This document shows positions 1-11,017 of a stretch of DNA of 26,495 bases, piece by piece. The notes beneath the pieces are model-generated. The model had not been told where the DNA came from, made no database searches, and saw only the letters and a program-made list of their open reading frames with translations. Each line of letters begins with the position of its first letter. The stretch's first letter is position 1. The DNA is from Ectocarpus siliculosus. Lineage: Eukaryota > Sar > Phaeophyceae > Ectocarpales > Ectocarpaceae. The translations under genes were made by a program, and so were the position numbers. The stretch is from assembly GCA_000310025.1 (NCBI GenBank), contig FN649738.1:2335976-2362470 (forward strand), in the 5' to 3' direction.

Positions 1-23
1 CCCCCCCCCCCGCCCCCAAACAG

Positions 24-3000
24 GTTCCAGTACAAGTACTTGGTGGTGTACCTGACCGTCATGCTCGCGGACTGGCTTCAGGGGACCAACATGTACACGC
101 TCTACCAGTCGTACGGAGTGGACGTGGGTACTCTGTTCCTGACCGGCTTCAGCTCTGCGGCGGTCTTCGGAACGTTCCTCGGACTGTTCGTGGACCGCTT
201 TGGCCGCCGCAATGGGTGCATCGTCTTCTGCCTGCTGGAGGTGGGGTTCGTGCTTGGGGGGAGTGCGGGGCGTGAGAAGCATCCGTATCGTATTCACGTG
301 TCGTTACATTGGGAACTAACCTAAATTTTCCTGCCTTTTTTCTTTTTTTGACTACGCAACGCCGAAGTTCTGGCCGGTGTGGGTGGTCTGCCGCGAGTCC
401 CGTTCTCGAACCAGACATGCTACTGGGTTTCGTTTGATACTCCACCGTGTGTGCCCCCGCTACATCTAGCGTTACTGGTACAAACACCGTTCACGCTTCT
501 TTTGGCCCTCTCTTCTTCCTCGTCACTCCCCCGTGATCCTTTCACACCCACCCTCCGTGTTGCCTTCGCAGCATTTTTATAGCAGAAACACAGTAGTAAC
601 AAGCGTCCGAGTGTTTCGGTAAGCGACCTGGGTGTGTGCGGTGTAAGCGGTGTGCTACATATCGAAAAGGGATGCTTAGCGCCGATGGTCGATTGTCTCA
701 CGGCCATGGACGATGTATACCCATGCCTCACGCCCCCCTGTATCACCGCTCTTCGGTGCAGGTGGTGATAAACACCCTGGAGCATATTCCGGACATGCGG
801 CTGCTGCTTTTGGGGCGAGTCCTGGGGGGCATTTCGACGTCCCTGCTGTTTTCGGCGTTCGAGAGCTGGATGGTCAGCCAGCACCGCAAGCAGGGTAAGA
901 GAGAGAGAGAGAGAGCAACAGGTCTGGCACGTGCTCCCCCCCGGATAATCACACTCTACGGCACGCATGTGGGTGGGGCGGTTAAAGGTGCAGCAGGGTC
1001 GTCCAAGCCATTTAGAGGAAGCAGAAGGCAGGCGGAGTTTCTCAACAGAGCACCACCCGCGAAAAGTGCCATGTTTTGGCTGGAATCAGCGGGGGAACGA
1101 CGGTGGCACCTTTCCAAGATAGATGATACTGTTTGGGTCACGAGGCCTGTTGTTGTTTTGTCAATGCGTCGCCCTTGCGTGCTGCTGCTGCCGATCTGTA
1201 GCCCGGAGAGAACGCTCCCTGTGCTACTGCTTTGGCCGGAAGACCAAGAAAACGAAAACCTCACACAGGGAGCGTGAGGCACGAAAGCGACAGGCGCCGC
1301 GGGCGGCTTGAAGCTGTAGGAAGAGCTTTTGACCTGGGGGGAGGAAGAGCGGTGTCGTTTTCATCTCAATTCTTGTGATATCTCCCCGTCCGACACCCCC
1401 CCCCGGGTGATGCTTCATCCTTGCGCAGACGTAGCCTGAGCCGGCGAAAAACCGGCATATCGGCCCATCCTCGTTAAACGTAGCCTGGGCCGGCGAAAAG
1501 CCAGCATGTCACTCCGTCCCGCCATTGGTGTAGGTAGAGGTGCGAGATCTACGGTCTAACCACGAATACGGCATGTGGCTTGCGTTTACGTGAGCGTACC
1601 TGCTACCCTTTGCAATCCACCAACCATCCCGCGTGCAGGCTTCCCCGAGGAGTGGCTGGCGAGCACCTTCTCGGCGGCGACCGTTGGGAACGGCATCATG
1701 GCCGTGCTCGCCGGGGTCGTGGCGCAGGTCGCGGCGGACAAGCTCGGAGACATCGGGCCATTCCAGGCACGTGGAGCGACGGTGTTACAGCAGTGGTGCT
1801 AGAGGGTGTCACGGGGTGACACCGCCGCTGTAGTGCGGGTAGTTTTACCCAGCGCGTTCACCTGCACCATGTATAGCGGGCACCGGAACTACTTTATGTA
1901 CTAAACATCTTGGTTGTTCCATTTTTGTGCCAGCCAGTTTATCCCGTACTATATCGGGTACCGGCACTACCGGGCCCCTAACCCCCAAGTCGAGAACGGG
2001 GTCATCGCTGTTATCTTGGAGTTGTGGTTTGGGGTGCTTCGAGTTGGTTGGCCATGCCATAGGAGTGCGGGAATCTGGACTTGCTGCGATGCACTCCCGC
2101 GTGGGGGCGCGAGATATTTCGGGCGAAGATCAGCCGTTTCGGCCAGTTGCATACAGGCTGTCCTGTGCTTGCGTTGTACGGAACCGCTTCCAGGCGTGGT
2201 GTGTGTGTGTGTGTGTGTGTTTGTGTGTCTTTGTTATTTGTATCGACCGCGTTAAATGGCTGACCAATGAAATACGTCAGTCTCAGTGCGGTCGAAAACA
2301 AAAATGCATCCATTGGCAATGCTGTGTGTGTGCGGCGTAGCGATCCTGTTTACAAAAGGCTAGTCCATTAGACCATTTATCAGCCGCTGACTGAGTGGTC
2401 CAACGGGGACAGCGACGAAGACTCCCCTCCTCTGTGTGTTGAACGGCAGTGCTTGCAGCCAGACTCATCCCACGGACGCTCCTCTTCACGCCAGCCAGAA
2501 CGATCGCCTGCGTCTGCAGATATATTTGGCAACATCTATATATGGCCTAAATCGCCTTAAAAGCGCGTGAGACGTGTAGTACGCATAGCAGTACATTTTT
2601 TTTTTTTTTTGTCTTGGCTGTCTCGTAGGCTGTTCGAAAAGCTGCTCATCTGTCCGACTAAAATCCCCTCCCAGAATACCCACACAAAGACGGCTAATTT
2701 ATTCCCACGTTTTCTTTTTGCGTGTTTGACCTCCGTCTGTAAGCACCAAAGAGAGAACCCAACCTCCGCCGGGGGAATAGAAACCTCGTATACATCTATG
2801 CCGCACCACTAAACCCAACCATTTTTTTTTTTGAACAACCGAACAGGTGGCCATCGCCCTGACCCTCCTAGCCCTGAGCCTCTTGATGCTGTGGGAGGAG
2901 AACTACGGGTACGGCGAGGAAGGAAAAGCTCCGGTCGTCGCGAACGGTGACGGGGTCACGACCAACGGTAGCAACGGCCGGAAAGAAGCCCCCACATCCA

Positions 3001-6000
3001 CCACCGCGGACGCGGTAAACGGCGGCGGCGGCGACGCCTCCGTTGCCGCGGTGGCACCGGCACCGGGCGCCCGGCAGTCTAATGAAAACGGCGGGGGTAA
3101 CGGTAACAGCAATGGTGATGGACCTTGTTGTAGCGGGGGGGGTGGCGGCAGTGGGGTGGCGCCTGGCTTGCGGAAGTCGGTGGGGATGGCGTGGGATTGC
3201 ATCGTGTCCGACCACAGGGTTCTGCTGCTGGGGATGGTGCAGAGCCTGTTCGAGGGGGGCACGTTTACGTTCGGTGAGGAGGCGTGCCGGATGCTAGCGT
3301 TGTTGTTTCAGCTGGGGGGCGGCGTTTGTTGGCGTAGGTGTCCTGAACTGTATTCCGTCGCTCCCAGTGTCTTCCTGCCGTGCGGTCTTGCCTTTTTTTT
3401 CTCTGCTGAACGAGCTTGGATGCGGGGTCACACAGAAGGGTGTGTGATGCTTGCCTCCGTATTTTACGCCAGAGGAAAACCTCAGTTCTCCCGTTCCCTA
3501 CAGGGTGGTGACGTTTACTTCCTCATAGGAGGTAGGACTTTCAAGTAACCGCAACAGCAGCTGCTACGGTCTTTTATACGGTGTCGAGTTCGGGCTTGCT
3601 TCTCGAATTTGTTTGAGAACTCAGGCTCTTGTGCGGGCCGCGGTGTGCTAGTCGCGACTACAGCTGTACTCGTTCATGCAAGCGACTCAAAGGCGGGTGC
3701 TTCGCCCCCCCCCCCCGCAGATCTGTGCTCAACTATCGTTTCCCTTCTCCGTAGAAGTTGACTGATGGTATTACTCTCTGGATGGGTTACGGCAATCCGT
3801 GCGTAAGAACGACATTGCGGCCACGAGTCGAGTGTATGCCTGGCGTTGCCAAGTCAAACCGACCAGAGAAGCCGCAGATGACAACAGAACGCAAAACGGT
3901 TCCGAGAAATGTATCTGCCTCCATCTCTCTCTCTCTCTATCTCTCTCGCTCTTTCTCACACACACAAACACGCATTGTGCCCTTCTCTCCCGTACGCGCA
4001 GTGTTCATGTGGGTGCCGACCCTGCAGGGAGTTCTCTCGGACGGCGTTCTTCTTCCCACGGGGCTGATCTTCTCGTCATTCATGGTGTGCATCACCATCG
4101 GGGGGGTGTTATTCTCCATCATGCTCAGAAAGGTCAGTCACCGGTCGTGCTCTCTTGTGCATGGTAAATAATAATGTGCAGCTTTGTCGACCTGCGGCGG
4201 CGCCTGGTGTTCTCCTCTACCATGCGTTTACTTCTCGGATTCCTTTCCTAAACCTTACACCGCGACGCACTTGCTGTTTGTGTTCACATGACGCCTTGTT
4301 TGTCTACCACCGTTTTGTTGTTGTCATCTTCACATTAAACTCGTGTCAGTTGCTATAATAGTCTCAAAGCTAGTAAGGACTCGGTCCGTGGTCACAAGAA
4401 TGCTAGAGCCATCAGAAGGCCTAAAGAACACGCACACAAGCCCGAAGAGGCACACCTATAGTACAATCCCTGCAGAACATTTGCGTGTTATGCGAATAGT
4501 TATACAAAGTTATGCGAATAGTTGTACGGACATCTAGGATATACATGCGGGGAGGGGCCTGCGGTTCAATTGCTTCGTTGTATCCAATTTTGTAGGAAGA
4601 TTTATCTGCTTTCTTCCATTCTCCTGTCATTCTTTCACACAGATCCCAAGCACACACGATCACCGGATCGTACGCACACTGAACGGAAGGGCACATGCCT
4701 CGGCATAAAGTCCTAGTCTTGCATGACGTCACGTAGTCATAGCATCTGACGACGCCAAATAACCATGGTCAAGCACGCTCACATGTTATAGTAATGTACT
4801 TCTATTGTATTATATGTAATGAAATGTAATGTAATATAATGCAGCTTTAAGGCGTGACCTCGGGCGGCGTGTTCTTCATCGCCGCCTCTCGGACCGGTAT
4901 GCAAAAATATGGCGGCCGCCACTCGTCCAGACCTCGCGCCGTCTGGTGTCATGATGGGCTAAGAATGACTAGAAATGTATAAATAAATACAATGAATGGT
5001 GTTGTGTAGACGATGCCGGTACATTCGTGCATTGCGTTGCGTTTTAAAACGAATGGTGTTCCGTAGACCATGCTGGTACATTCGTGCATTGCGTTGCGTG
5101 TCCCATAGACCACCTGCTTGGGCTCTTGGCTCTTGCTATATATTGTTGTTGTCGCCCTATGAGGTAGGCACATTTCGGTTGTTGGACACTTGGCAACCAA
5201 TGTAAGTAGGGTGTAGATGACGGTACCGCGTTCAGTGCCTGTAATAGCTGCTACGCTGGTGACGAGGTAGCCGTCTAGACGTGAAAATGACATGCTGTAG
5301 CCACGAGGTACGCGACGGGGATCGGGGACCAGACCTCCGTTCGTTTCACATCAGCACCCGCGTTCTTGCTTGTTTCCGCAGCCTCAATTTTGGCTTGGAT
5401 TCTCCTCATTCTGTGGCCGCCGCTTCTCGTGGTCTCTTTACCTCCTCCTGCTTTCGATGCCCTTTTCTCCTGCCAAGCGCCGCGAATACGAAGAAACGTG
5501 TTTGCTACGAAGAACTACGAAGTGCTGCAGCACGCGTATCAACGCCTTCTAGAAAGAGAGTTGTGTGAGAAATGCACGGTTCTTTTTTGTTTTTTTTACC
5601 TCGTCCTTCATCCTTTGTACGAATAAAATACCATGCGCATCGGATAATGTGGAGTACCTCACCATGGGTATGTCCAACGCAACACCCCAGCACGTTTAAT
5701 TTTCGTATCATGGATAATAATACGTAAGAGGCAATAAAAAAAAACAAGCGAGCAACTCGCCGAACTCCTTTCCAGTGCACTTCCGAACTCCTTTCCGGTT
5801 CAGTTCATGTTGGTCGTCTCTCTCTGCCTGTTTTGTTGTTTCCTGCTGTCCGTTCAGATGTCGGTCGAGCTGGCCTCGGCATTCGTGTTCTTCGTAGCGG
5901 CGGCGTCGATGACACTGCCAGCCGTGACCCGGGACTTTCAAACGGTCCTGGGTGCCTTCCTCGTGCTGGAGACGTGCGTCGGAGCGTTCTACTCGTGCTC

Positions 6001-6867
6001 GGGCCTCATGCGCAGCAGGTGTGTATTGTATGCCTCGCGTGTTTTCGTTTTGCTACGAACAGCCGTGCCCGATAGATGTGTTTACGTTTTCGGTGTGACC
6101 TTAGGTTGTTCTTGCTGTCCATTTTGCTATAACGGTGTACGATATTTAGTTGTTGGTTTTTTTTCGGTTTGACCCTAGTGGTTGCTTGTTGTTGTCGTCA
6201 TTGTTGTTGGGTATAGGTTTTGGAACTTTTCGACAAGCGCTCTTCTATCGGCAGCTGTGAGCGTGCCGACTTCCAGTGTCGACCACACGTTTGCGAGAAA
6301 ACGCGGCGAGCGAAAAATGTCAACACTCACAGACTGACGCTTTCAGATCGGGATCGTGTGGAATTTGTTTCAGATACCAAAACACCGTACCATGCTTTCT
6401 GTGCTAAATAGTTGTTGGATAGGGTAGACATCTTCGGCGTTGCCTCACACGTGTGTGTTTCCCAGCACGACTCTATGAAAACACTCCTCATGGGCGCAGC
6501 GGTAAGGTTGTGGCGGTGCCCAACAGACCCCCCAAAACCCAAAGCCAACACTGTCTTCCTGTACTCACAGAATCACGCCTCCGCACTCCGGTCTCTCTCT
6601 CCCCCCCCCCCCCTCTCTTGTTCCGCCAGGTATCTCCCGGGAGGGCTCCAGTCCTCCGTGATGAACATCTTCCGCCTGCCGCTCAACGTGCTCGTCGTGG
6701 TAGGCACCAGGGTCACGGAGATGGCGGAGCCCGAAACGGTGTTCCTGGTGATAGCCTCCTGGTTCTTGACCAGCGCCGTACTGCAGCTTAGGCTCAGCGC
6801 GTGTGCCGCTGGCCCGACCGCTGCCGACGGTGATGAGGCGAGGAGAAAGGCAAAAAAGTCCGACTAG
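24..6867 (+). CDS. MFSD5: MFSD5/MOT2-like molybdate-anion transporter (5' partial, seven exons)
   Basis: Integral membrane transporter of the major facilitator superfamily. Family members (human MFSD5, Chlamydomonas MOT2) are linked to molybdate uptake; substrate here is inferred from family only. Proposed exons are 24-240, 762-894, 1639-1766, 2847-3273, 4002-4132, 5858-6018 and 6630-6867 (stop 6865-6867), with intron phases 0, 1, 0, 1, 0 and 2, all consistent. Family-like segments are ADWLQGTNMYTLYQ in exon 1, the MFS motif A version GLFVDRFGRR, GRVLGGISTSLLFSAFESW in exon 2, FPEEWLASTFSAAT in exon 3, LWEENYG and VSDHRVLLLGMVQSLFEGG in exon 4, PTGLIFSSFM in exon 5 and MNIFRLPLN in exon 7. 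About 477 residues are encoded; human MFSD5 has about 450, so only a short N-terminal stretch is missing, left of the window. Exon 4 carries a loop of about 75 residues rich in Gly, Asn, Ser and Ala between the two six-helix halves. Exon 3 appears to end at a GC donor; a GT donor after 1781 would add five residues. Confidence 0.88.
1429..1507 (+). repeat. Two direct copies of a 30-bp hairpin unit
   Basis: The units at 1429-1458 and 1478-1507 both read ACGTAGCCTGRGCCGGCGAA and continue AARCCRGCAT, with few differences. Each can fold as GCCGG / CCGGC (copy 2 with one mismatch) around an A-rich loop. It lies in the second intron of the transporter gene; no function is evident. Confidence 0.7.
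2199..2228 (+). repeat. GT dinucleotide microsatellite
   Basis: About eleven GT units followed by an interrupted run, within the third intron of the transporter gene. It directly precedes the dispersed element at 2243-2295. Confidence 0.9.
2243..2295 (+). repeat. Dispersed element with inverted ends, copy 1
   Basis: A 53-bp stretch bounded by perfect 8-bp inverted repeats, TCGACCGC (2243-2250) and GCGGTCGA (2288-2295). The centre contains GCTGACCAATGAAA and ACGTCAGTCTCAG. Two diverged copies in the same orientation occur in an intron of the CBP-like gene, at 22219-22267 and 22360-22412. Confidence 0.7.
4994..5099 (+). repeat. Two-copy tandem duplication, period 57 bp
   Basis: Copies at 4994-5042 and 5051-5099 both start GAATGGTGTT and share GGTACATTCGTGCATTGCGT with only a few substitutions. 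They are intronic. Confidence 0.85.
5760..5805 (+). repeat. 23-bp tandem duplication
   Basis: CCGAACTCCTTTCC begins both copies, at 5760 and 5783, and the remaining nine bases are similar. It lies about 50 bp before the acceptor of exon 6 of the transporter gene. Confidence 0.75.
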
Positions 6868-6938
6868 CCTGAGGCTGGGATGATTTGGCTACGCGCGACA
6901 TCGAATAGAGGGGGGTCAGGGGGGGGGGGGGGGGGTAC

Positions 6939-7103
6939 TCATGCCTTAGTGGTTGGGCCGTTTTCCTCGAGCGGACGGAACAGCAGATTGTGGTGGCCAT
7001 CACCGAGGCACGTCGTAGTCTCATGCCTTAGCGGTAGAGACCATTGGCCACGCGTCCTCTAGTGGACGGAGCAGCAAATGGTGGTAGTAGCTAAAACCGA
7101 GAG
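6939..7103 (+). repeat. Imperfect tandem duplication, period about 82 bp
   Basis: Copies start TCATGCCTTAG at 6939 and 7021. They also share a GTGGACGGAGCAGCA-like block and a GTGGT...ACCGAG end, with scattered differences. It lies just after the stop of the transporter gene, so it may be part of its 3' UTR. Confidence 0.7.
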
Positions 7104-7238
7104 TGTCCTACCTATTTGCATTGTGGGACCAGCTTGAGTGGCCCATGATGTACTATTCGGCGCTTTTGAGCACGCACCAGCCACACGCGGCTTTAAGGTC
7201 TGGGGAGAGAAGAAGGGGAGTCAAGCCCGCCCATAGCT

Positions 7239-7296
7239 GAATGGCACCGTACGTGGTGTCCTTAGGAGCAGCGGCTTGCCGAATGGCACGGTACGT
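7239..7296 (+). repeat. Short direct repeat
   Basis: GAATGGCACCGTACGT at 7239-7254 recurs as GAATGGCACGGTACGT at 7281-7296, with one base changed. Confidence 0.7.
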
Positions 7297-10200
7297 TAGC
7301 GTGGCGTTTGTACTACTGTGCTGGCGAAACCACAGGGGGTTGGCCGACCCGGGGCCAACAAGTCCGGGCAACGGAAAGTCACCCTGCAGTGTGTGACGAT
7401 CCCGCTGCCCCGTCTATCTCTATAGAGTACGCCTTGCACTAGCAGCCAGGTTTCCCTAGGAGGCAGTGCAGGCGAAGAGTTGTGCCCCACCGCATGTATC
7501 AACACGCTGGAGGTGTGCTACTATTTTGTTTTCGCTGCAGTTTTGTTTCGGATGCCGCACGCCCGCGAGCCTTTTTCCCCGTGGAGGTTGTTTGGCCGTT
7601 TGGTGTTGTTAGTCCACGTTGCCTAGGAATTGGTGCCTTGATGGACAAGAGAATGACGGCGCTGCTCCAGCTGATGAGGGTCTACCTAGTCCGATCCTAC
7701 TTGCACGCGTCCCCCGTGTTTGTAGACTTGTTACAATACATGCTTTTTTTTTTTTTATCTTGGCATAACTGTTGTTACGGTTCATGCGTACCCTTGCCGG
7801 GTTGGGTAAGGCTACTCTTCCGCCAAAAACCCGGGTCAGTCAGAAGCTGCTGCGCGGCTTTGGGCGGTGAGGGAGCATGCGCATGCCATGTTGGACGGCA
7901 TGTGAATCGTTGCTGGGCGGTGGTGGGCGGGAGGGAGAGCATGCGACCATAAGGAGAGGACTGACTCTGGAATATCGAAACGTCGGGATTTTTTGTGTCG
8001 GGTGATTGATTTTTAACGTCTGTTGGGGTGTGTGTATTTTGTGTTGAGAGTGGGTTTAGCTTGTGGCCCATTTTTGAAACGAAAACGTGCCCCCCAATTA
8101 TCTATCGTGTTCTGTATCCCTTCGAGCGTAGAGAGTTTTTGTCAGATTAGAAAAGGGGCCGCTACCTAGGGTTGGGCTACAATAACCACTGGAGCTCCGC
8201 CCCCGCCCCCCACACGCTCTCCTCTTGTTTTGTTCGGTGCGGGCGTTGTAAGGGGTTTAGTTTGCCCCTGTTTTGCTGCCTGGATCTGGATTTGAATTTA
8301 CGAGTATTCGTTTCCGGGTGTATCCACGATGAGTTCTAGGCGGAAGATGTTCTCTTACTCATTCAGGAGGGCGGGGCGACCCTATTATTTGCGTGTTGTC
8401 TCTCATGGTTCGCTTGACCTGCCTTCCTAAATAATAATAGCGAGCAACATTAAATCGTTTTCCGGACGACTTTTTACTATACCCCCTGCTCACTCAGGAT
8501 TGAGCTGCTTCATTCAACCAATCGCGTGAGATGCCGGCGCCCAGTCGGTAGGAAGTTGCTAAAGCCCATTGAGATAACTTCCTTCGAAGTCTGGTACAAG
8601 TGGTATTGTTTTGGGTCGTCGATGCTTTTCAGGCATGTCGATTGGGCTTACACCTTCTAATTAACAATGGACCTTCCTGTAAGACGGGCCTATTTCTGTT
8701 GTATGCAAATTCTCAAATGGGCCGATTATTTGCGTGCGAAACAATTACTTTGTCTTCGGGGTGTAGACTTATACTATGACAAAGCACGACCACGCTTGTG
8801 TCGCCTTCCCCCGTCTGCTCTCATCATCTTCCAAATCAGAGTGCAAAGCAGGTCTCGATCACGTGTGTTGCAATGCTGAAGTTCTAGGCGACTAGTTGAG
8901 CGCCTACGCACGTACAACGCAACTAGTATTAGTCTTCAGATCTACATGCATGGTTGATGCATGTATTGATGCATTTTTCGTGAAGTCTTCAGTCTCGAGC
9001 ACTATCTACAAAACAAGCAGTAGACTGCTGTTGTATCGTAACATCCCAGTTACCTCGTTACAGAGTACCTGCTGGATCACACATACTTTATACTTCAATT
9101 TTGGTATTTACGTTTAGCTTATGTCGTGTATCAGACGGGTTGATCATCGAAGGCGTGCAACACTGCGTCAGGAACGTGTTGATGGGAAGCTGCGCCACCC
9201 CGGACATGCCGCCGCCGGAGCTGTTGTTGTGCTCTGGGAAGGAGATATTGTATAGGAGAAGGGAAAAAAAAACAGCAAAAGAGAAGAGAAAAATGCCAAT
9301 CGTTGGCATCCCCTCCCCCCCGTTGGCGTGCGTTATTCTGAACTCCATCAAGGCACGAAAGCGAGTTACGGAGAGAGAGAGGTGGTGAAAACGTAACTAG
9401 GTGGCGAACGGGGGATCGTCTCAAGCCCCAAAGGCACAGGTGCGTGGGGAATGACCAAGTCGTTGGCTTGGGAGGGTCCTGCTTGCGAGGTAACCCCTGG
9501 TTGCAGAGTGGTTTGGGCGAAGTCGGTCGTATCGAGATTTTGGACTTTCGGGCGATATACGCCGCCCCCGCCGCGGGCCACGGAGAGGGCAACACGCCCC
9601 CCCGGAATTCAAGGTGCCCTGCGTGTCTCGGTTGTGTTTTTGTGTATTCCTTCGTCGGAGAGCGGCTGGTCGCCGTTTTTCGGCGCCGTAACAAAGCGTA
9701 CCGAGGGGCCGCCTCCGGCCCGCGTTATCTCGCAATTTTGGTCGATTTTTTAGACATGGGCATTTTTTATTTTTTCGTCGTCGATTTTTTTGGTGTTTTC
9801 AAGGCGACCGCCGCCCGCCCAAACGCCGACACTGCGTGCAGATTGAGTATTACCGCGTGAATCCTTCTTTGCTGCATTTGGTCGTTTTTTGTCTGTCTCG
9901 AGGATCGATCGCGCGGTGTGTTTAGTCTTGGGCGTTGGATGAACGTCCAGAGGTGACTCAAAGAGTATTTTTCAATTTTCGAGTGAGGATGGTATGCTAC
10001 CACCATTTTCCCTATCAATAGAGTATTTTGAACACCCGGAAACCTTCTGATGTTGTGCCATGTGCGAAGCGATTGCAACGGCGGCAATCTTACTTACTGG
10101 ATGTAGTGCGTGTTCGCCTCGACGTGGTGTCGTCGGTGTGTGCTCTAGTAGGTGCGTTAGGCATGTCTGCCCAAGTCATCGAGAGCAGAGTTACTGACTT

Positions 10201-10828
10201 GCAACATGTTGAATGTACACTGCTTCTGTTGGTTGTTGGCCTACACGTTGCCATGTGTAGAACGGCCGCTGCTGTTGATTGCTTCTGACTGCGTGTTAAA
10301 CATGCGGCGGAGGCCGCACCGCGGGCAGCTATGCCGTGATCTCGGCGCGAGTCATTTTCTTCACCGGGGTTGGTATGGAAGGCTAACGCAGAGTCTATGT
10401 ATGTTTCAGTGTGACTGTCACTGTTACCTCTTTGAGTACTGTAAATGGTCATGAACACACGCATGCATGACATGGACATCGTCCCGCAATTGTATGCATA
10501 CCGGCCTGTGGGGTAGACTCTTCGCGGTCCCGCGCAGATCTCAGGTTCTACAGCAGCACCTACAAATACGCTCCGTTTTTTATTTCTGTTCTTGTACAGA
10601 GTGTGGGTAGCCCGCCGATCTGTTGCCCATCGCGAGAAAAAGTGGCAGAATATCAATTCCACGTGCATCGGTTGTAATACACAAAACGTAGACGACATCG
10701 TGCGAAATTGTTGCTGCTTACCGCCGTTGGTCATGACATGCTGCTTGCCAAGGGCAGCACACGATCCCCGTCGTGTCTCGTGTCTTTTCCGCGTGATTTT
10801 TGGTGCGTGAATCTTTTAGTCAAGGTAC

Positions 10829-10933
10829 ATGTTTGTTGCGGGCACCGCGTTCTCTGCTTGGTGGACGGAGCGCTCTCCAAGTCCCTCCGGGTGGGCTCGT
10901 GATGTACTCCACACTTCCTTCCCGAGGACGACG
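10829..10933 (+). CDS. Candidate first coding exon of the CBP-like gene
   Basis: An ATG at 10829-10831 opens 35 codons that end in phase 0 at a plausible donor (ACG|GTAATT, GT at 10934-10935). The following 84 bp hold a C-rich tract and the acceptor TTTGCGCAG at 11017. The peptide (starting MFVAGTAFSAWW) has no recognisable similarity. Alternatives are that the frame reads through without splicing, or that an exon ends at CAAG|GTACAT (10824), also in phase 0. I cannot decide which is right. Confidence 0.3.
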
Positions 10934-11017
10934 GTAATTGGACAGCCCCTTAACCGCCAAGAAGCCATCACTGCAACCCCCCCCCCCCCTCCCCATCCAC
11001 CGTTGTTGTTTGCGCAG

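Larger units (their letters stand above)
1767..2846 (+). other. Probable GC-AG intron of the MFSD5-like gene
   Basis: Exon 3 reads to ...DIGPFQ and exon 4 starts VAIALTLL, which matches the family pattern of a short Pro-Phe loop followed directly by a hydrophobic helix. Joining them in phase 0 needs the donor CAG|GCACGT (GC at 1767-1768) and the acceptor AACAG at 2842-2846. The nearest in-phase GT donor (1782-1783) would insert ARGAT before the helix. The intron contains a GT run, one copy of a dispersed inverted-end element (2243-2295) and T runs at 2589-2603 and 2822-2832. Confidence 0.6.
4133..5857 (+). other. Long fifth intron of the MFSD5-like gene
   Basis: This 1,725-bp intron runs from the donor AAG|GTCAGT to the acceptor CCGTTCAG. 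Exons on either side join in phase 0 and together already cover the two family helices expected here, so no extra exon is needed. Inside are an AT-rich stretch of TGTAA-like repeats (about 4789-4842), a tandem duplication at 4994-5099 and a 23-bp duplication at 5760-5805. Confidence 0.75.
6868..11017. other. Intergenic region with probable 3' UTR and upstream region of the CBP-like gene
   Basis: No reading frame here shows a recognisable family, and no tRNA or rRNA is evident. The left part is probably 3' UTR of the transporter gene, since long 3' UTRs are known in brown algae, but I cannot place the poly(A) site. A G run (6921-6935), two direct duplications (6939-7103 and 7239-7296) and a GC-rich stretch near 9550-9730 are visible. 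The last few hundred bases should hold the promoter, 5' UTR and perhaps a first exon of the CBP-like gene. Confidence 0.6.

Noticed and set aside
4724-4731. TGACGTCA (CRE-like) sites here and at about 22698
   Set aside because: Both are intronic 8-mers; two in 26 kb need no special explanation and there is no promoter context.
5381-5626. Exon-like hydrophobic stretch after a good acceptor (CCGCAG at 5381)
   Set aside because: The flanking transporter exons already account for both helices in the family alignment, join in phase 0, and leave no place for it.
7482-7952. 156-codon open frame in the intergenic region
   Set aside because: It has no ATG start, no recognised family and runs of Cys/Phe/Trp typical of T/G-rich non-coding DNA.
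9444-9860. 138-codon open frame in the intergenic region
   Set aside because: It starts at GTG, has no family resemblance, and overlaps equally long frames on the other strand.
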